A stretch of DNA of 64,000 nucleotides from Xanthomonas cassavae CFBP 4642 (GTDB taxonomy: Bacteria; Pseudomonadota; Gammaproteobacteria; Xanthomonadales; Xanthomonadaceae): contig NZ_CM002139.1 in the NCBI RefSeq assembly GCF_000454545.1, forward strand, positions 1,313,377 through 1,377,376, read 5' to 3'. Each line of letters opens with the position of its first letter. Position 1 is the first letter of the stretch. The translations under genes were made by a program, and so were the position numbers. This document shows positions 8,393 through 17,377 of the stretch, one piece after another. The notes below the pieces were generated by a model. The model made no database searches, was not told the DNA's origin, and was given only the letters and a program-made list of their open reading frames with translations.

Positions 8393-9381
8393 GGGCGTTG
8401 CATGCACCTGCGCGGCAACGTGGCGTCGCATTGTTGACGGTATTGTTGCTGGTGGCGGTGATGACGCTGCTGATGGTCGCGGTGCTGGACGACCTGCGCT
8501 TTGGCCTGCGCCGTAGCGGCAATGGCGAGGCGATGACGCAGGCGCAGTGGTATGCGCTGGGGAGCGAGACCCTCGCGCGGCAACGCCTGCAGGCACTGGC
8601 CAGACGCGACCCGCTGCGCACCACGCTGGATGGCGGCTGGAACGATCAACCGGTCACCTTCCCGCTGGACGATGGCAGGGTGAGCGTACGGCTGCGCGAC
8701 CGTGGCAGCTGTTTCAACCTCAATAGCGTGGTGGCCGGCGCGCCCGAGCAATGGCAGCGCAGCGACGACGGTGCGCGCCAATACCAGGCCCTGCTGGAGG
8801 CATTGGGCATCACGCCGCCACAGGCGCAGGCGCTGACCGATGCGCTGGTGGACTGGATCGACAGCGACAGCCAACCCGGCGCACACGGCGCGGAAGACGA
8901 GCACTATCTGCATTCGGCAGCGCCGCTGCGGACCGGTGCGACCCTGCTGGCCGGTGTCAGCGAGCTGGGTGCCATCGCCGGCTACACCCCCGCACGCATC
9001 ACGCTGCTGCAGCCTTATCTGTGTGCGCTACCGGAAGGGCGGCTGTCGCCGGTCAACATCAACACCCTGCGCCTGCAGGATGCGCCGGTGCTGGTGGCGC
9101 TGACCGAAGGCCGGCTGGAACTGACGGCCGCACGCCGGGTGATCGCGGCACGCCCGGCCGGCGGATGGCGCGATCCGGTGGTGTTCTTCAACACGCCCGC
9201 CCTGCTGCACGTCGCACCGTCGAACGCAGTGCTGCAGCAGGTGCAGTTGCGCACCACGTATTTTTCCCTCGTCAGCGAAGTCGAGCATGCCGGTGCGCAG
9301 GTCATGCTCGAAGCCTTGCTGCAGCAAGACCCGGCCGGCCGCGTGCGGCTGGTGGCACGCCAATGGAGCCCCGACGCATGA
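8389..9381 (+). CDS. xcsK: T2SS tip pseudopilin GspK, Xcs system
   Basis: GspK is the large pseudopilin that caps the pseudopilus. The ATG at 8389 overlaps the xcsJ stop and gives 330 residues. After a leader ending ARQRG come VALLTVLLLVAVMTLLMVAV; as usual for GspK, the +5 position is not Glu. Helix-hairpin-helix-like stretches follow: LTDALVDWIDSDSQPGAHGAEDEHY is the calcium-binding and inserted domain hallmark, and PVNINTLRLQDAPVLVAL is the second. The open frame upstream of 8389 lies inside xcsJ and is a shadow. Confidence 0.92.
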   Translation: MRALHAPARQRGVALLTVLLLVAVMTLLMVAVLDDLRFGLRRSGNGEAMTQAQWYALGSETLARQRLQALARRDPLRTTLDGGWNDQPVTFPLDDGRVSVRLRDRGSCFNLNSVVAGAPEQWQRSDDGARQYQALLEALGITPPQAQALTDALVDWIDSDSQPGAHGAEDEHYLHSAAPLRTGATLLAGVSELGAIAGYTPARITLLQPYLCALPEGRLSPVNINTLRLQDAPVLVALTEGRLELTAARRVIAARPAGGWRDPVVFFNTPALLHVAPSNAVLQQVQLRTTYFSLVSEVEHAGAQVMLEALLQQDPAGRVRLVARQWSPDA

Positions 9382-10472
9382 TGACCACGCTGGTGCTGCT
9401 GCCGGCCGACACGGCAACGCCGCCAACCGTCGTGCATGTGGATGCGCACGGGCAGGTGGTATGGCAAGGCGAATGCAACGCACGGCCCGCGCCTCCTGGA
9501 CGCAGCGTGCTGGTGGTGCCCGGCGCCGATGTGCAGCTGCGCTGGATGGCCTTGCCCGGGCGCAGCATGGCGCAATCGGTGGCCGCCGCGCGCCTGCAAT
9601 TGGCCGAGCACCTGGCAGTGGACGTGCAGGCCCTGCACGTGGCCATTGCCACGCAGCCGGAGGCCGATGGCATGCATCTGGTCGCGGCGGTGGACACGGT
9701 GGTGATGCAGCATTGGCTGGAGCGCGCTGCAGGCGTGGGGATCGTTCCCGATGCGGTGGTGCCGGAGTGTCTGCTGCTGGCCGTGCCGGCCGCCGAGCAA
9801 CCGCCGACACTGCTGCAGTGGGACGGGCGCTGGCTGCTGCGCGGCCCGCGTCTGGCCTGCAGCCTGGAGCCGCCGCTTGCACAGGTGCTGATTGCCGCAC
9901 TCCCCATCGCGCCTGCGCTGCCGCTGGACCCGGATCCGCAGCGGGTCATCGCGCAGTTCGCCCGGCATGCCGCCATCGCGCCGATCGATCTGCGCCAGCA
10001 AGGCTTTGCGGTGGTCACCCGCCAGCGCGCCGGCCTGCGCAGGCGCACGCTGACGCTGCTGGTTGCGCTGTTGTTGCTGTCGCCGGTGTTGCTGGTGCTT
10101 GCGCAGACCCTGCGCTACGAGATCGGGGCGCAGCTGCTGCAGCGGCGCACTGCCGCGCTGCTGGGCAAGGATGATCCCCAGGGGCCATCCGACGCGGCCG
10201 CAGCGCAGGCCAGCGCTGCAACGCCGGACGCATTCGCCTCGCGCCTGGCAACCGTTTTTTCCGCCGTGGAGTCGGTGCCGGGCGTGGAGCTGGATGTGCT
10301 GGCGTACCACCATGCCGGCGCGATACGCATCGCCGTGCTGCATGCCGATGCGGCGCAGCTGCAGAGTGTCAGCTCCCACTTGCATGCTGCCGGCTGGCAG
10401 CTGCAACCATCGCCGGGCGAATCCCGGGACGGGCGCCTGCGTACCACCTTGCAGCTGGAACCGCCACGATGA
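9378..10472 (+). CDS. xcsL: T2SS assembly protein GspL, Xcs system
   Basis: GspL is a bitopic protein whose cytoplasmic actin-like domain binds GspE and whose periplasmic part binds GspM. The 364 residues begin MMTTLVLLPADTATPPTVVH. The cytoplasmic domain runs to about residue 225 and contains AQSVAAARLQLAEHLAVDVQ and APIDLRQQGFAV. A membrane span follows (LTLLVALLLLSPVLLVLAQ, near 228-250), then a periplasmic ferredoxin-like domain with VESVPGVELDVLAYHHAGAI. It overlaps xcsK and xcsM by ATGA. The assignment is supported by domain layout and gene order. Confidence 0.9.
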   Translation: MMTTLVLLPADTATPPTVVHVDAHGQVVWQGECNARPAPPGRSVLVVPGADVQLRWMALPGRSMAQSVAAARLQLAEHLAVDVQALHVAIATQPEADGMHLVAAVDTVVMQHWLERAAGVGIVPDAVVPECLLLAVPAAEQPPTLLQWDGRWLLRGPRLACSLEPPLAQVLIAALPIAPALPLDPDPQRVIAQFARHAAIAPIDLRQQGFAVVTRQRAGLRRRTLTLLVALLLLSPVLLVLAQTLRYEIGAQLLQRRTAALLGKDDPQGPSDAAAAQASAATPDAFASRLATVFSAVESVPGVELDVLAYHHAGAIRIAVLHADAAQLQSVSSHLHAAGWQLQPSPGESRDGRLRTTLQLEPPR

Positions 10473-10921
10473 ATCAACGCATGCAGGCCTGGTGGCAGGC
10501 GCGTGCGCCGCGTGAGCGCGGCATGCTGGCGATCATGTTGCTGGCCGTGGCGGCCTTCGTGGGGTGGTACGCGCTGTTGGTGCCGCTGCGGCACTGGAAG
10601 GGCCGTGCCCAGTCCCGTTATGACCATGCCGCCGAAACGCTGCTCGCTGCGCGTGCTTCACACCGCGCCGCTACAGTGACGGCAGTCCCCCTTGAGCGCA
10701 TTCTGCGCAGCGCCCGCGAGGCCACCATCGCCATCACCCATCACCGCGTCAGCCCCACCGGGACGCTGGACCTGCAGATCGATAGGGTGAGCAGTGCCAG
10801 CTTGTTCGCGTGGCTGGAACAGCTGCGTCAGCGCGATCATCTGGCGCCGACCCAGCTCGATATCACCCGCCGCGATGGCCAGCTGCAAGCGCACATCACC
10901 TTGCAGGGCATCGCGCCATGA
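10469..10921 (+). CDS. xcsM: T2SS assembly protein GspM, Xcs system
   Basis: This small 150-residue inner-membrane protein partners GspL. It has a short cytoplasmic N-terminus (MNQRMQAWWQARAPRERGML), one membrane span (AIMLLAVAAFVGWYALLVPL, about 20-39) and a periplasmic ferredoxin-like domain containing LFAWLEQLRQRDHLAPTQLDI, a motif commonly seen in GspM. Both ends overlap neighbours by ATGA. The length is typical. Confidence 0.9.
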   Translation: MNQRMQAWWQARAPRERGMLAIMLLAVAAFVGWYALLVPLRHWKGRAQSRYDHAAETLLAARASHRAATVTAVPLERILRSAREATIAITHHRVSPTGTLDLQIDRVSSASLFAWLEQLRQRDHLAPTQLDITRRDGQLQAHITLQGIAP

Positions 10922-11634
10922 GGGCACTGCGCTGGGCGCTGCTGGGCATGCTGGTGCTTGCCACGGCTGTGATCGCCACCCTGTCGCTGCGTCTGCTGTT
11001 GCCTGCGCAGCGCCTGCCATTTTCCGCGCTGGAAGCACAGGGCTCGATCTGGAACGGCACCTTGCGCGAGGTGCGCTGGAACAGCCTGCAGCTGGGCGAT
11101 GTCGGCGTGCGCCTGCGTGCGCTGCCGCTGCTGCGTGGCGAACGCCAGGTGCAGTTGCGTTCGGCCACCGTGCACGCGGTGGCCCTGCAGGGCGCACGGC
11201 AGGGCGTGGAGCAGGCCAATGGCCGGCTGTTGCTACGCAATCCAGGCGGGGTGAGCCTGATGGACCTGTCGATCGATCTGCGCGATGTTCGCGCAGTCTT
11301 CGACACTACCCGCTGCGTCCAGGCCGGCGGCGATGTGGCCATGCAGATCGTGCCCAGCGAGCGCGGCGAGGCCGCCGGGTTGCTGCCGCTGCGCCTGCGC
11401 GGCAGCCCGCATTGCGTGGACGATGCAGTGGTGCTGGCACTCGCCCCCGATGGCGGCCTGCCGGATGGCGTGCAGTTGAATGCCGAACTGCGCCTGCAAC
11501 GCGATGGCCGCTGGCAGTGGCGCACCCAGGTCGAGCCAGGCCCCGACACCGCCCTGCAGCTGGGCCTGCCATTGCTCGGCTTTATGCAGACGCCGGAGCG
11601 CTGGCTGGTACGGCGCGACGAAGGGCAGCTGTAG
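10918..11634 (+). CDS. xcsN: T2SS protein GspN, Xcs system
   Basis: This is the last gene of the xcs operon, giving 238 residues from the ATG overlapping the xcsM stop. An N-terminal signal-anchor (about 5-27) is followed by LPFSALEAQGSIWNGTLREVRWNSLQLG, the conserved GspN opening, and later GLPLLGFMQTPERWLVRRDEGQL. GspN is an accessory T2SS component that is absent from many systems. No terminator is evident downstream, so transcription may run into the 366-base gap before the GntR regulator gene. Confidence 0.88.
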   Translation: MRALRWALLGMLVLATAVIATLSLRLLLPAQRLPFSALEAQGSIWNGTLREVRWNSLQLGDVGVRLRALPLLRGERQVQLRSATVHAVALQGARQGVEQANGRLLLRNPGGVSLMDLSIDLRDVRAVFDTTRCVQAGGDVAMQIVPSERGEAAGLLPLRLRGSPHCVDDAVVLALAPDGGLPDGVQLNAELRLQRDGRWQWRTQVEPGPDTALQLGLPLLGFMQTPERWLVRRDEGQL

Positions 11635-11954
11635 ATCTGCCTGCAGGGCCGATGGGCCAGCGGTGCAGTGAGGGATAGCGACACGTGCATGGCGTAGCGC
11701 GCGGTCGGGCAGGGTCTCCCCCGTCATTCTGCTGCCGACACCGCGATGCAAGTGGTCTGAATCCCGGTTCCGCCCGCCATGGTCACTGTCTTGGCAGGCC
11801 GCCTCGCCCGGCCTCGCCACCGTGGCATCAGGCAGACCAATGGGCGACCGTCCCGGCATTTCATACCAGTGCGCTGGTCAGCCCGAGCATGAAATCCCTG
11901 CCGAATCGCAGCGTTGTCAGTCCCTGACGCATCGGGGCTGGTGCGCTGCCGCCG
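11635..11954. other. Intergenic gap between xcsN and the GntR regulator gene
   Basis: No coding frame here has motifs, and no RNA gene or clear terminator is visible. The only structured element is the direct repeat listed at 11955-11976, immediately before the regulator gene. Confidence 0.6.
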
Positions 11955-11976
11955 ATTGGTACTATATTGGACCTAT
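11955..11976 (+). promoter_or_regulatory. Candidate GntR-type operator (11-bp tandem repeat)
   Basis: ATTGGTACTAT is followed directly by ATTGGACCTAT, an 11-bp tandem repeat with two mismatches and one helical turn per unit, 24 bases before the regulator start codon. It is AT-rich against a GC-rich background and contains TAC/TAT hexamers that could be a -10 box. I infer an autoregulatory binding site for the GntR protein encoded next door. A database of known sites was not consulted. Confidence 0.45.
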
Positions 11977-12000
11977 CGAATTTGGGCGGACGGAACAACG

Positions 12001-12756
12001 ATGGCCAAGGCCAAGGCGGACGCCGACAAGCGACTGGACGAGCTGCACCTGGACGCGTCCGCGCCGACCCCGCTGTACCTGCAACTGGCCGGCAAGCTCA
12101 CCGATGCCATCCGTGGCGGTCGATGGAAGGCCGGCGAGGCGCTGCCGGCCGAGCGCCAGCTGTGCGAGCGCCTGCAGATCTCGCGGGTCACCCTGCGCCA
12201 GGCGGTCGACGTGCTGGTCGAACAAGGCCTGGTGTCGCGCCGGCAGGGCGCCGGCACCTTCGTCACCACCCAGATCCAGCACCAGCTCAGCGGCCTCACC
12301 AGCTTCAGCGAGACGCTGCGCATCAAGGGCTACGAGCCGGGCACGCGCTGGCTGGAGCGGCGCCTGCGCCCGGCCCACGGCGAAGAGATCTTGCGGCTGG
12401 GCCTGTCCCCGGACGCATCGGTGGCCTCGCTGACGCGTCTGCGCAGCGCCGACGACCGCGTGATGGCCTACGAACATGCCGTGCTGCCGCAGCGCATCGT
12501 GGCCGACCCACAGCAGGTGGGCGATTCGCTCTACAGCTATCTGGATGCGCAAGGCACCCCGGTGGTGCGCGCACTGCAGTACTTCCGCGCGATCAACCTG
12601 CCGGCACGGCTGGCCGAACATCTGCGCATGAAGACCGGCGAGGCGATCCTGCACGTGCTGCGCGTGGGCTACGCCCGCGACGGCAGCGCGATCGAACTGA
12701 CCGACACCTATTGCCACAACGACTTCTACGACTTCGTCGCCGAACTGCGCCGCTGA
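12001..12756 (+). CDS. nagQ: GntR/HutC-family regulator, probable GlcNAc regulator NagQ
   Basis: This 251-residue transcription factor has an N-terminal winged helix (about 20-90: PLYLQLAGKLTDAIRGGRWK, LPAERQLCERLQISRVTLRQ and RRQGAGTFV), the classic GntR signature. A UTRA effector domain follows (TRWLERRLRPAHGEEILRLG through VLRVGYARDGSAIELTDTYC), as in HutC, NagR of Bacillus and DasR. Such proteins usually sense sugar phosphates. The ATG at 12001 begins MAKAKADADKRLDE; longer open frame upstream runs through the operator-like repeat. Placement directly before a GlcNAc permease and catabolic genes, and after xcsN, supports the NagQ role described for Xanthomonas. The effector is inferred. 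Confidence 0.85.
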   Translation: MAKAKADADKRLDELHLDASAPTPLYLQLAGKLTDAIRGGRWKAGEALPAERQLCERLQISRVTLRQAVDVLVEQGLVSRRQGAGTFVTTQIQHQLSGLTSFSETLRIKGYEPGTRWLERRLRPAHGEEILRLGLSPDASVASLTRLRSADDRVMAYEHAVLPQRIVADPQQVGDSLYSYLDAQGTPVVRALQYFRAINLPARLAEHLRMKTGEAILHVLRVGYARDGSAIELTDTYCHNDFYDFVAELRR

Positions 12757-12799
12757 CGCCAACGGCCTCCCCCACGACAACTTCAGAGCCAGCCGATCC

Positions 12800-14077
12800 A
12801 TGACTACTGCCAGGCCCGCAAATCCCGTTGTCTCGATCGCCATCGTCGGCGTGCTGTTCTTCATCATCGGCTTTTTCACCTGGATCAACGGGCCGCTGAT
12901 CACCTTCGTGCGGCTGGCGTTCGATCTCAACGAGGTCAACGCCTTCCTGGTGCTGATGGTGTTCTACCTGTCGTACTTTTTCCTGGCGCTGCCGGCGTCG
13001 TGGATTCTCAAGCGCACCGGCATGAAGAAGGGCCTGGCGCTGAGCCTGGTGGTGATGGCGGTGGGCGCGGCGGGCTTTGGCCAGTTCGCCACCCAGCGCT
13101 GGTATCCGGGCGCCTTGGGCGGGCTGTTCGTGATCGGTAGCGGCCTGGCCTTGCTGCAGACCGCGATCAACCCGTACATCAGCATTCTCGGGCCGATCGA
13201 AAGCGCGGCGCGCCGCATCGCGCTGATGGGCATCTGCAACAAGATCGCCGGCATCCTGGCGCCGATCCTGATCGGCTCGCTGGTGTTGCACGGCATCGGC
13301 GATCTATCCGCGCAGGTGGCCAGCGCCGATGCAGCGACCAAGGAAACCTTGCTCACAGCGTTTGCCGCCAAGATCCACGCACCGTATCTGGTGATGTCCG
13401 GCGTGCTGCTGTTGCTGGCCATCGGCGTGCTGTTCTCGCCACTGCCGGAACTCCAGGCGTCCGAGGCCAATGCCACGCCCGGCGCCAAGACCGGCGTGCA
13501 GAAGCACAGCATCTTCCAGTTTCCGCATCTGTGGCTGGGCGTGCTGTGCCTGTTCGTCTATGTGGGCGTGGAAGTGATGGCCGGCGATGCCATCGGCACC
13601 TACGGGCATGGGTTCAACCTGCCGCTGGACAGCACCAAGCTGTTTACCTCCTACACGCTGGGCGCGATGCTGATGGGCTACATCGCCGGCCTGGTGCTGA
13701 TCCCCACTGTCATTTCGCAGGCGCGCTACCTGAGCGTGTCGGCGGTGCTGGGTGTGCTGTTCTCGCTGGGCGCCTTGTTCACCCATGGCTACGTGTCGGT
13801 GGGCTTTGTCGCCGCGCTCGGCTTTGCCAACGCAATGATGTGGCCGGCGATCTTTCCGCTGGCCATCCGCGGGCTCGGCCGTCTCACCGAAATCGGCTCG
13901 GCGTTGCTGGTCATGGGCATTGCCGGCGGCGCGATCATTCCGCAGCTGTTCGCCATCCTCAAACAGCATTACGACTTCCAGGTCGTGTTCGCTGCGCTGA
14001 TGGTGCCGTGCTATCTGTACATCCTGTTCTATTCGCTGCGCGGTCACCGCGTGGGCCTGCCGGCCCAGGCCAAGTGA
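12800..14077 (+). CDS. nagP: GlcNAc permease, MFS sugar transporter
   Basis: This 425-residue inner-membrane transporter of the FucP/glucose-galactose MFS branch has about twelve hydrophobic spans. Recognisable segments are IAIVGVLFFIIGFFTWINGPL, LLQTAINPYISILGPIESAA (the conserved TAxNPYxxxLG motif of this branch) and VGVEVMAGDAIGTYG. NagP proteins bring GlcNAc across the inner membrane in Gram-negatives lacking a PTS for it. It lies 43 bases downstream of nagQ and ten bases before the frame that includes nagR, so a nagQ-P-R-B-A transcription unit is plausible. Substrate is inferred from the neighbours. Confidence 0.88.
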   Translation: MTTARPANPVVSIAIVGVLFFIIGFFTWINGPLITFVRLAFDLNEVNAFLVLMVFYLSYFFLALPASWILKRTGMKKGLALSLVVMAVGAAGFGQFATQRWYPGALGGLFVIGSGLALLQTAINPYISILGPIESAARRIALMGICNKIAGILAPILIGSLVLHGIGDLSAQVASADAATKETLLTAFAAKIHAPYLVMSGVLLLLAIGVLFSPLPELQASEANATPGAKTGVQKHSIFQFPHLWLGVLCLFVYVGVEVMAGDAIGTYGHGFNLPLDSTKLFTSYTLGAMLMGYIAGLVLIPTVISQARYLSVSAVLGVLFSLGALFTHGYVSVGFVAALGFANAMMWPAIFPLAIRGLGRLTEIGSALLVMGIAGGAIIPQLFAILKQHYDFQVVFAALMVPCYLYILFYSLRGHRVGLPAQAK

Positions 14078-14117
14078 GCGACGCGGCATGATGCGTTCCG
14101 ACGACCAAGGCATACCC

Positions 14118-15185
14118 ATGCGCAGGCCCACCATCAAAGACGTCGCCGAGCGCGCCAAGGTCTCGTTGAAGACCGTGTCGCGGGTGATCAACAACGAGCC
14201 CTCGGTGATGCAGGCCACGCGCGCGCGCGTGCTGCGCGCCATCGCCGATCTCGACTACGAACCCGATCCGTCTGCGCGCAACCTGCGCAGCGGCACGCCG
14301 TTCGTGATCGGCCTGGTCTACGACAACCCCAACCCGTACCACATCATCGGCATCCAGAACGGCGTGCTCGCCGCCTGCCGCGAAACCGGCTTCGGATTGC
14401 AGATCCATCCCTGCGATTCCACCTCGCCGTTGCTGGCCGAGGAACTGGCCGAGTGGGTGCAGCGCTCGCGCCTGGCTGGCGTGGTGCTGACCGCGCCGAT
14501 GTCCGAGCGCCCCGAGCTGCTCGCCGGTCTGGCCGCGCGCGGTATCAAAAGCGTGCGCATCATCGCCGCCACCGACGATCCGGGCGATGGCCCGTGCGTG
14601 TATATCGACGACCGCGATGCCGCGTATGAAATCACCGAGCATCTGATCCAGCTCGGCCACCAGCGCATCGGCTTCCTGTGGGGCGGCCCGCAGCATCGCT
14701 CCAGCGGCGAGCGCTACGCCGGTTACGAGGCCGCGTTGAAGGATTACGGCATCAGCCTGGACAAGCACCTGGTGATTCCCGGCGACTACACCTTCGACGA
14801 TGGCTTCCGTGGCGCGCGTCGGTTGCTGTCGCTGCGCGAGCCGCCCACCGCCATCTTCGGCAGCAACGACGAAATCGCCGCCGGCGTGCTGGCCGCAGCC
14901 AAGTCCACCGGCATGAACGTGCCGTACCAGTTGTCGATCGCCGGCTTCGAGGACAGCCCGTTCTCGCGGCAGTCGTGGCCGGCGCTGACCACGGCCAAGC
15001 AGGCCACCGACGACATCGCGCGGCACGCCGCACGCCTGTTGATCAGCCAGCTGCGCAGCGATGCCTACGATGACCAACCCGCGCAGCTGCAGAACCGCGG
15101 CTTCGTGCCGCAGCTGGTGGTGCGCGGCTCCACCGCACCGGCGCAGACGCCGGCCAGCAAGCCCCTTCCCCCCGAATCCGCCTGA
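14118..15185 (+). CDS. nagR: LacI-family regulator, probable NagR
   Basis: This 355-residue LacI-type repressor has a helix-turn-helix at the very N-terminus (PTIKDVAERAKVSLKTVSRV, then hinge DYEPDPSARNLRSG) and a periplasmic-binding-protein fold after residue 60 with ITEHLIQLGHQRIGFLWG and PTAIFGSNDEIAAGVL. I chose the ATG at 14118 because it directly precedes RRPTIKDV and has AAGG eight bases upstream; an ATG at 14088 would add ten residues. It sits between the permease and deaminase genes, so it probably controls GlcNAc use. A LacI-like palindrome before the TonB-dependent receptor at 19500 may be one of its sites. Confidence 0.85.
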   Translation: MRRPTIKDVAERAKVSLKTVSRVINNEPSVMQATRARVLRAIADLDYEPDPSARNLRSGTPFVIGLVYDNPNPYHIIGIQNGVLAACRETGFGLQIHPCDSTSPLLAEELAEWVQRSRLAGVVLTAPMSERPELLAGLAARGIKSVRIIAATDDPGDGPCVYIDDRDAAYEITEHLIQLGHQRIGFLWGGPQHRSSGERYAGYEAALKDYGISLDKHLVIPGDYTFDDGFRGARRLLSLREPPTAIFGSNDEIAAGVLAAAKSTGMNVPYQLSIAGFEDSPFSRQSWPALTTAKQATDDIARHAARLLISQLRSDAYDDQPAQLQNRGFVPQLVVRGSTAPAQTPASKPLPPESA

Positions 15186-15191
15186 GCTCCG

Positions 15192-16220
15192 ATGAACCTC
15201 CCCCAGGAAACCGATACCCTGATGTTCCGCGAGGCGGCACAGACCGCCGATGTGGTGGCCGCACAGTTCGCGCGTAACGCCGGCACCATCGCCGCGCTGG
15301 CGCAGTCGCTGCGCGATAACCCGCCGCCGTTCGTGGTGACCTGCGCGCGCGGCAGCTCCGATCACGCCGCCACGTATGCCAAGTACCTGTTCGAGACGCA
15401 GCTGGGCATTGTTACCGCCTCTGCGTCGCCGTCGGTGGGCTCGGTGTATGCCGCACCGCTGCAGCTGCGCGGCGCGCTGTATATGGTGATTTCGCAATCG
15501 GGCAGGAGCCCGGATCTGCTGCGCAATGCCGAAGCCGCCAAGGCCGCCGGTGCACGCGTGGTCGCGCTGGTCAACGTGGAAGATTCGCCGCTGGCGCAGC
15601 TGGCCGATGTGGTGATTGCGCTTGGTGCCGGCCCGGAAAAAAGCGTTGCCGCCACCAAAAGCTATCTCGCCTCGCTCGCGGCGGTGCTGCACCTTGGCGC
15701 CGTGTGGAAAAACGACCCCGCACTGCTCGCCGCAGTGGATGCGTTGCCGCAACAACTGCGCAGCGCCTGGCAGGCCGACTGGTCCGCACTGACCACCGGT
15801 TTGACCCCTGCGCATAACCTGTTCGTGCTCGGCCGCGGCCTGGGCCTGGGCGCGGCGCAGGAGGCGGCGCTGAAGTTCAAGGAAACCTGCGGCCTGCATG
15901 CCGAGGCCTATAGCTCGGCCGAGGTCAGACACGGGCCGATGGCATTGGTTGGCCCGGGTTTCCCGGTGCTGGTGTTCGCCCAGCCCGACGAGACCGGTGC
16001 CGGCACGCGCGCGCTGGCCGAAGAATTCCGCGCACGTGGTGCGCAGGTGTGGCTGGCCGCGCCCGATGGCGATCTGCCGTTGGCAGAGGCCGCGCACCCG
16101 GTGTGTGCGCCGCTGCTGACCGTGCAGAGCTTCTATCGCGCGATCAATGCGCTGGCACTGCAGCGCGGCCATCATCCCGATCTGCCGCCGCACTTGAACA
16201 AGGTCACGGAAACCGTTTGA
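15192..16220 (+). CDS. nagB-II: Glucosamine-6-phosphate deaminase, SIS-domain type (NagB-II)
   Basis: This cytoplasmic enzyme converts glucosamine-6-P to fructose-6-P and ammonia. The 342 residues form two SIS domains: CARGSSDHAATYAKYLFE and ISQSGRSPDLLRNAEAAKAAG in the first, LFVLGRGLGLGAAQEAALKF and AYSSAEVRHGPMALVGPG in the second. These resemble the isomerase half of GlmS without its glutaminase domain, which defines NagB-II rather than the classic NagB fold. It starts six bases after nagR and ends two bases before nagA, within the same operon. Confidence 0.92.
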   Translation: MNLPQETDTLMFREAAQTADVVAAQFARNAGTIAALAQSLRDNPPPFVVTCARGSSDHAATYAKYLFETQLGIVTASASPSVGSVYAAPLQLRGALYMVISQSGRSPDLLRNAEAAKAAGARVVALVNVEDSPLAQLADVVIALGAGPEKSVAATKSYLASLAAVLHLGAVWKNDPALLAAVDALPQQLRSAWQADWSALTTGLTPAHNLFVLGRGLGLGAAQEAALKFKETCGLHAEAYSSAEVRHGPMALVGPGFPVLVFAQPDETGAGTRALAEEFRARGAQVWLAAPDGDLPLAEAAHPVCAPLLTVQSFYRAINALALQRGHHPDLPPHLNKVTETV

Positions 16221-16222
16221 AC

Positions 16223-17377
16223 ATGGATGCTTCCCCGATTCAAGCGCTGTGCAATGCACGTGTGTTGACCGACGGCGGTCTGCAGGATGACCTGGCCGTG
16301 CTGCTGGACGGTGCGCAGATCCAGGCGGTCGTGCCGGCCGGCGATGTACGTGTGGCGCAGGCGCACACGCGCGTGGACCTGGGCGGCGCCACCTTGCTGC
16401 CGGGCTTCATCGACATCCAGGTCAACGGCGGCGGCGGGGTATTGCTCAACAACGCCCGCAACCCGCAGGCGCTGGCGACCATCGCGGCAGCACACCGCCG
16501 CTTCGGCACCACCGGCATGCTGCCGACCTTGATCAGCGACACCGCCGAAGTGATGGCCGAAGCGATCGAAGCCACCCGCCAGGCCATCGCACAAGGCGTG
16601 CCCGGCGTGCTTGGCATCCATCTGGAAGGGCCCTACCTGAGCCCCGCGCGCAAAGGCACCCACGACGCGCACAAATTCCGTTTGCCGGACGCGTATGAAA
16701 TCGCCGTCGATACCTCGCTGGACAATGGCGTCACCCTGATTACGCTCGCCCCCGAGCGCGTGCCGGTGGAGGACATCCGTGCGTTCGTGGCTGGCGGTGC
16801 AATCGTGTTCGCCGGCCACACTGCGGCAACCTACGAACAGGCGCGCGATGGCATCGCTGCCGGCGTCAGCGGCTTCACGCACGTGTACAACGCGATGTCG
16901 CAACTGGCCGGGCGCGAGCCCAATGCCGTGGGCGCCGCGCTGGAAGATCCCGACGTGTGGTGCGGCGTCATCGTCGATGGCGTGCACGTGCATCCGGCCA
17001 GCCTGCGGGTGGCGCTGGCGGCCAAACCGCGCGGCAAGCTGCTGTTGGTGACCGACGCCATGCCGATGGTCGGCAGCGACAGCCCCAGCTTCGACCTCTA
17101 TGGCGAAACCATCACTGCGGTGGATGGGGTGGTGCGCAATGCCGACGGCGCTCTTGCCGGCTCGGCGCTGGACATGGCCACCGCCGTGCGCAACAGCGTG
17201 CGCTGGCTGGGCGTGGACCTGGCCGAAGCCGCACGCATGGCGTCCACCTATCCGGCGCAGTGCATCGGCCTGGGCGAGCGTCTGGGCCGCATCGCACCCG
17301 GCTACCAGGCCGATCTGGTGCTGGTGGACGCCAATGTGCAGGTGCTGGGCACCTGGGTGGCCGGGCAGCGCGACTGA
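16223..17377 (+). CDS. nagA: N-acetylglucosamine-6-phosphate deacetylase
   Basis: This metal-dependent amidohydrolase removes acetate from GlcNAc-6-P, giving the substrate of NagB-II. The 384 residues carry LLPGFIDIQVNGGGG, the metal-binding Glu in HLEGPYLSPARKGTH, FAGHTAATYEQ, the substrate loop THVYNAMSQLAGREPNAVGA, DGVHVHP and the catalytic Asp in LLVTDAMPMVG. The order and spacing match NagA. It starts at the ATG at 16223, two bases after nagB-II. No GlcNAc kinase is in the window, so that step must be encoded elsewhere. Confidence 0.95.
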   Translation: MDASPIQALCNARVLTDGGLQDDLAVLLDGAQIQAVVPAGDVRVAQAHTRVDLGGATLLPGFIDIQVNGGGGVLLNNARNPQALATIAAAHRRFGTTGMLPTLISDTAEVMAEAIEATRQAIAQGVPGVLGIHLEGPYLSPARKGTHDAHKFRLPDAYEIAVDTSLDNGVTLITLAPERVPVEDIRAFVAGGAIVFAGHTAATYEQARDGIAAGVSGFTHVYNAMSQLAGREPNAVGAALEDPDVWCGVIVDGVHVHPASLRVALAAKPRGKLLLVTDAMPMVGSDSPSFDLYGETITAVDGVVRNADGALAGSALDMATAVRNSVRWLGVDLAEAARMASTYPAQCIGLGERLGRIAPGYQADLVLVDANVQVLGTWVAGQRD

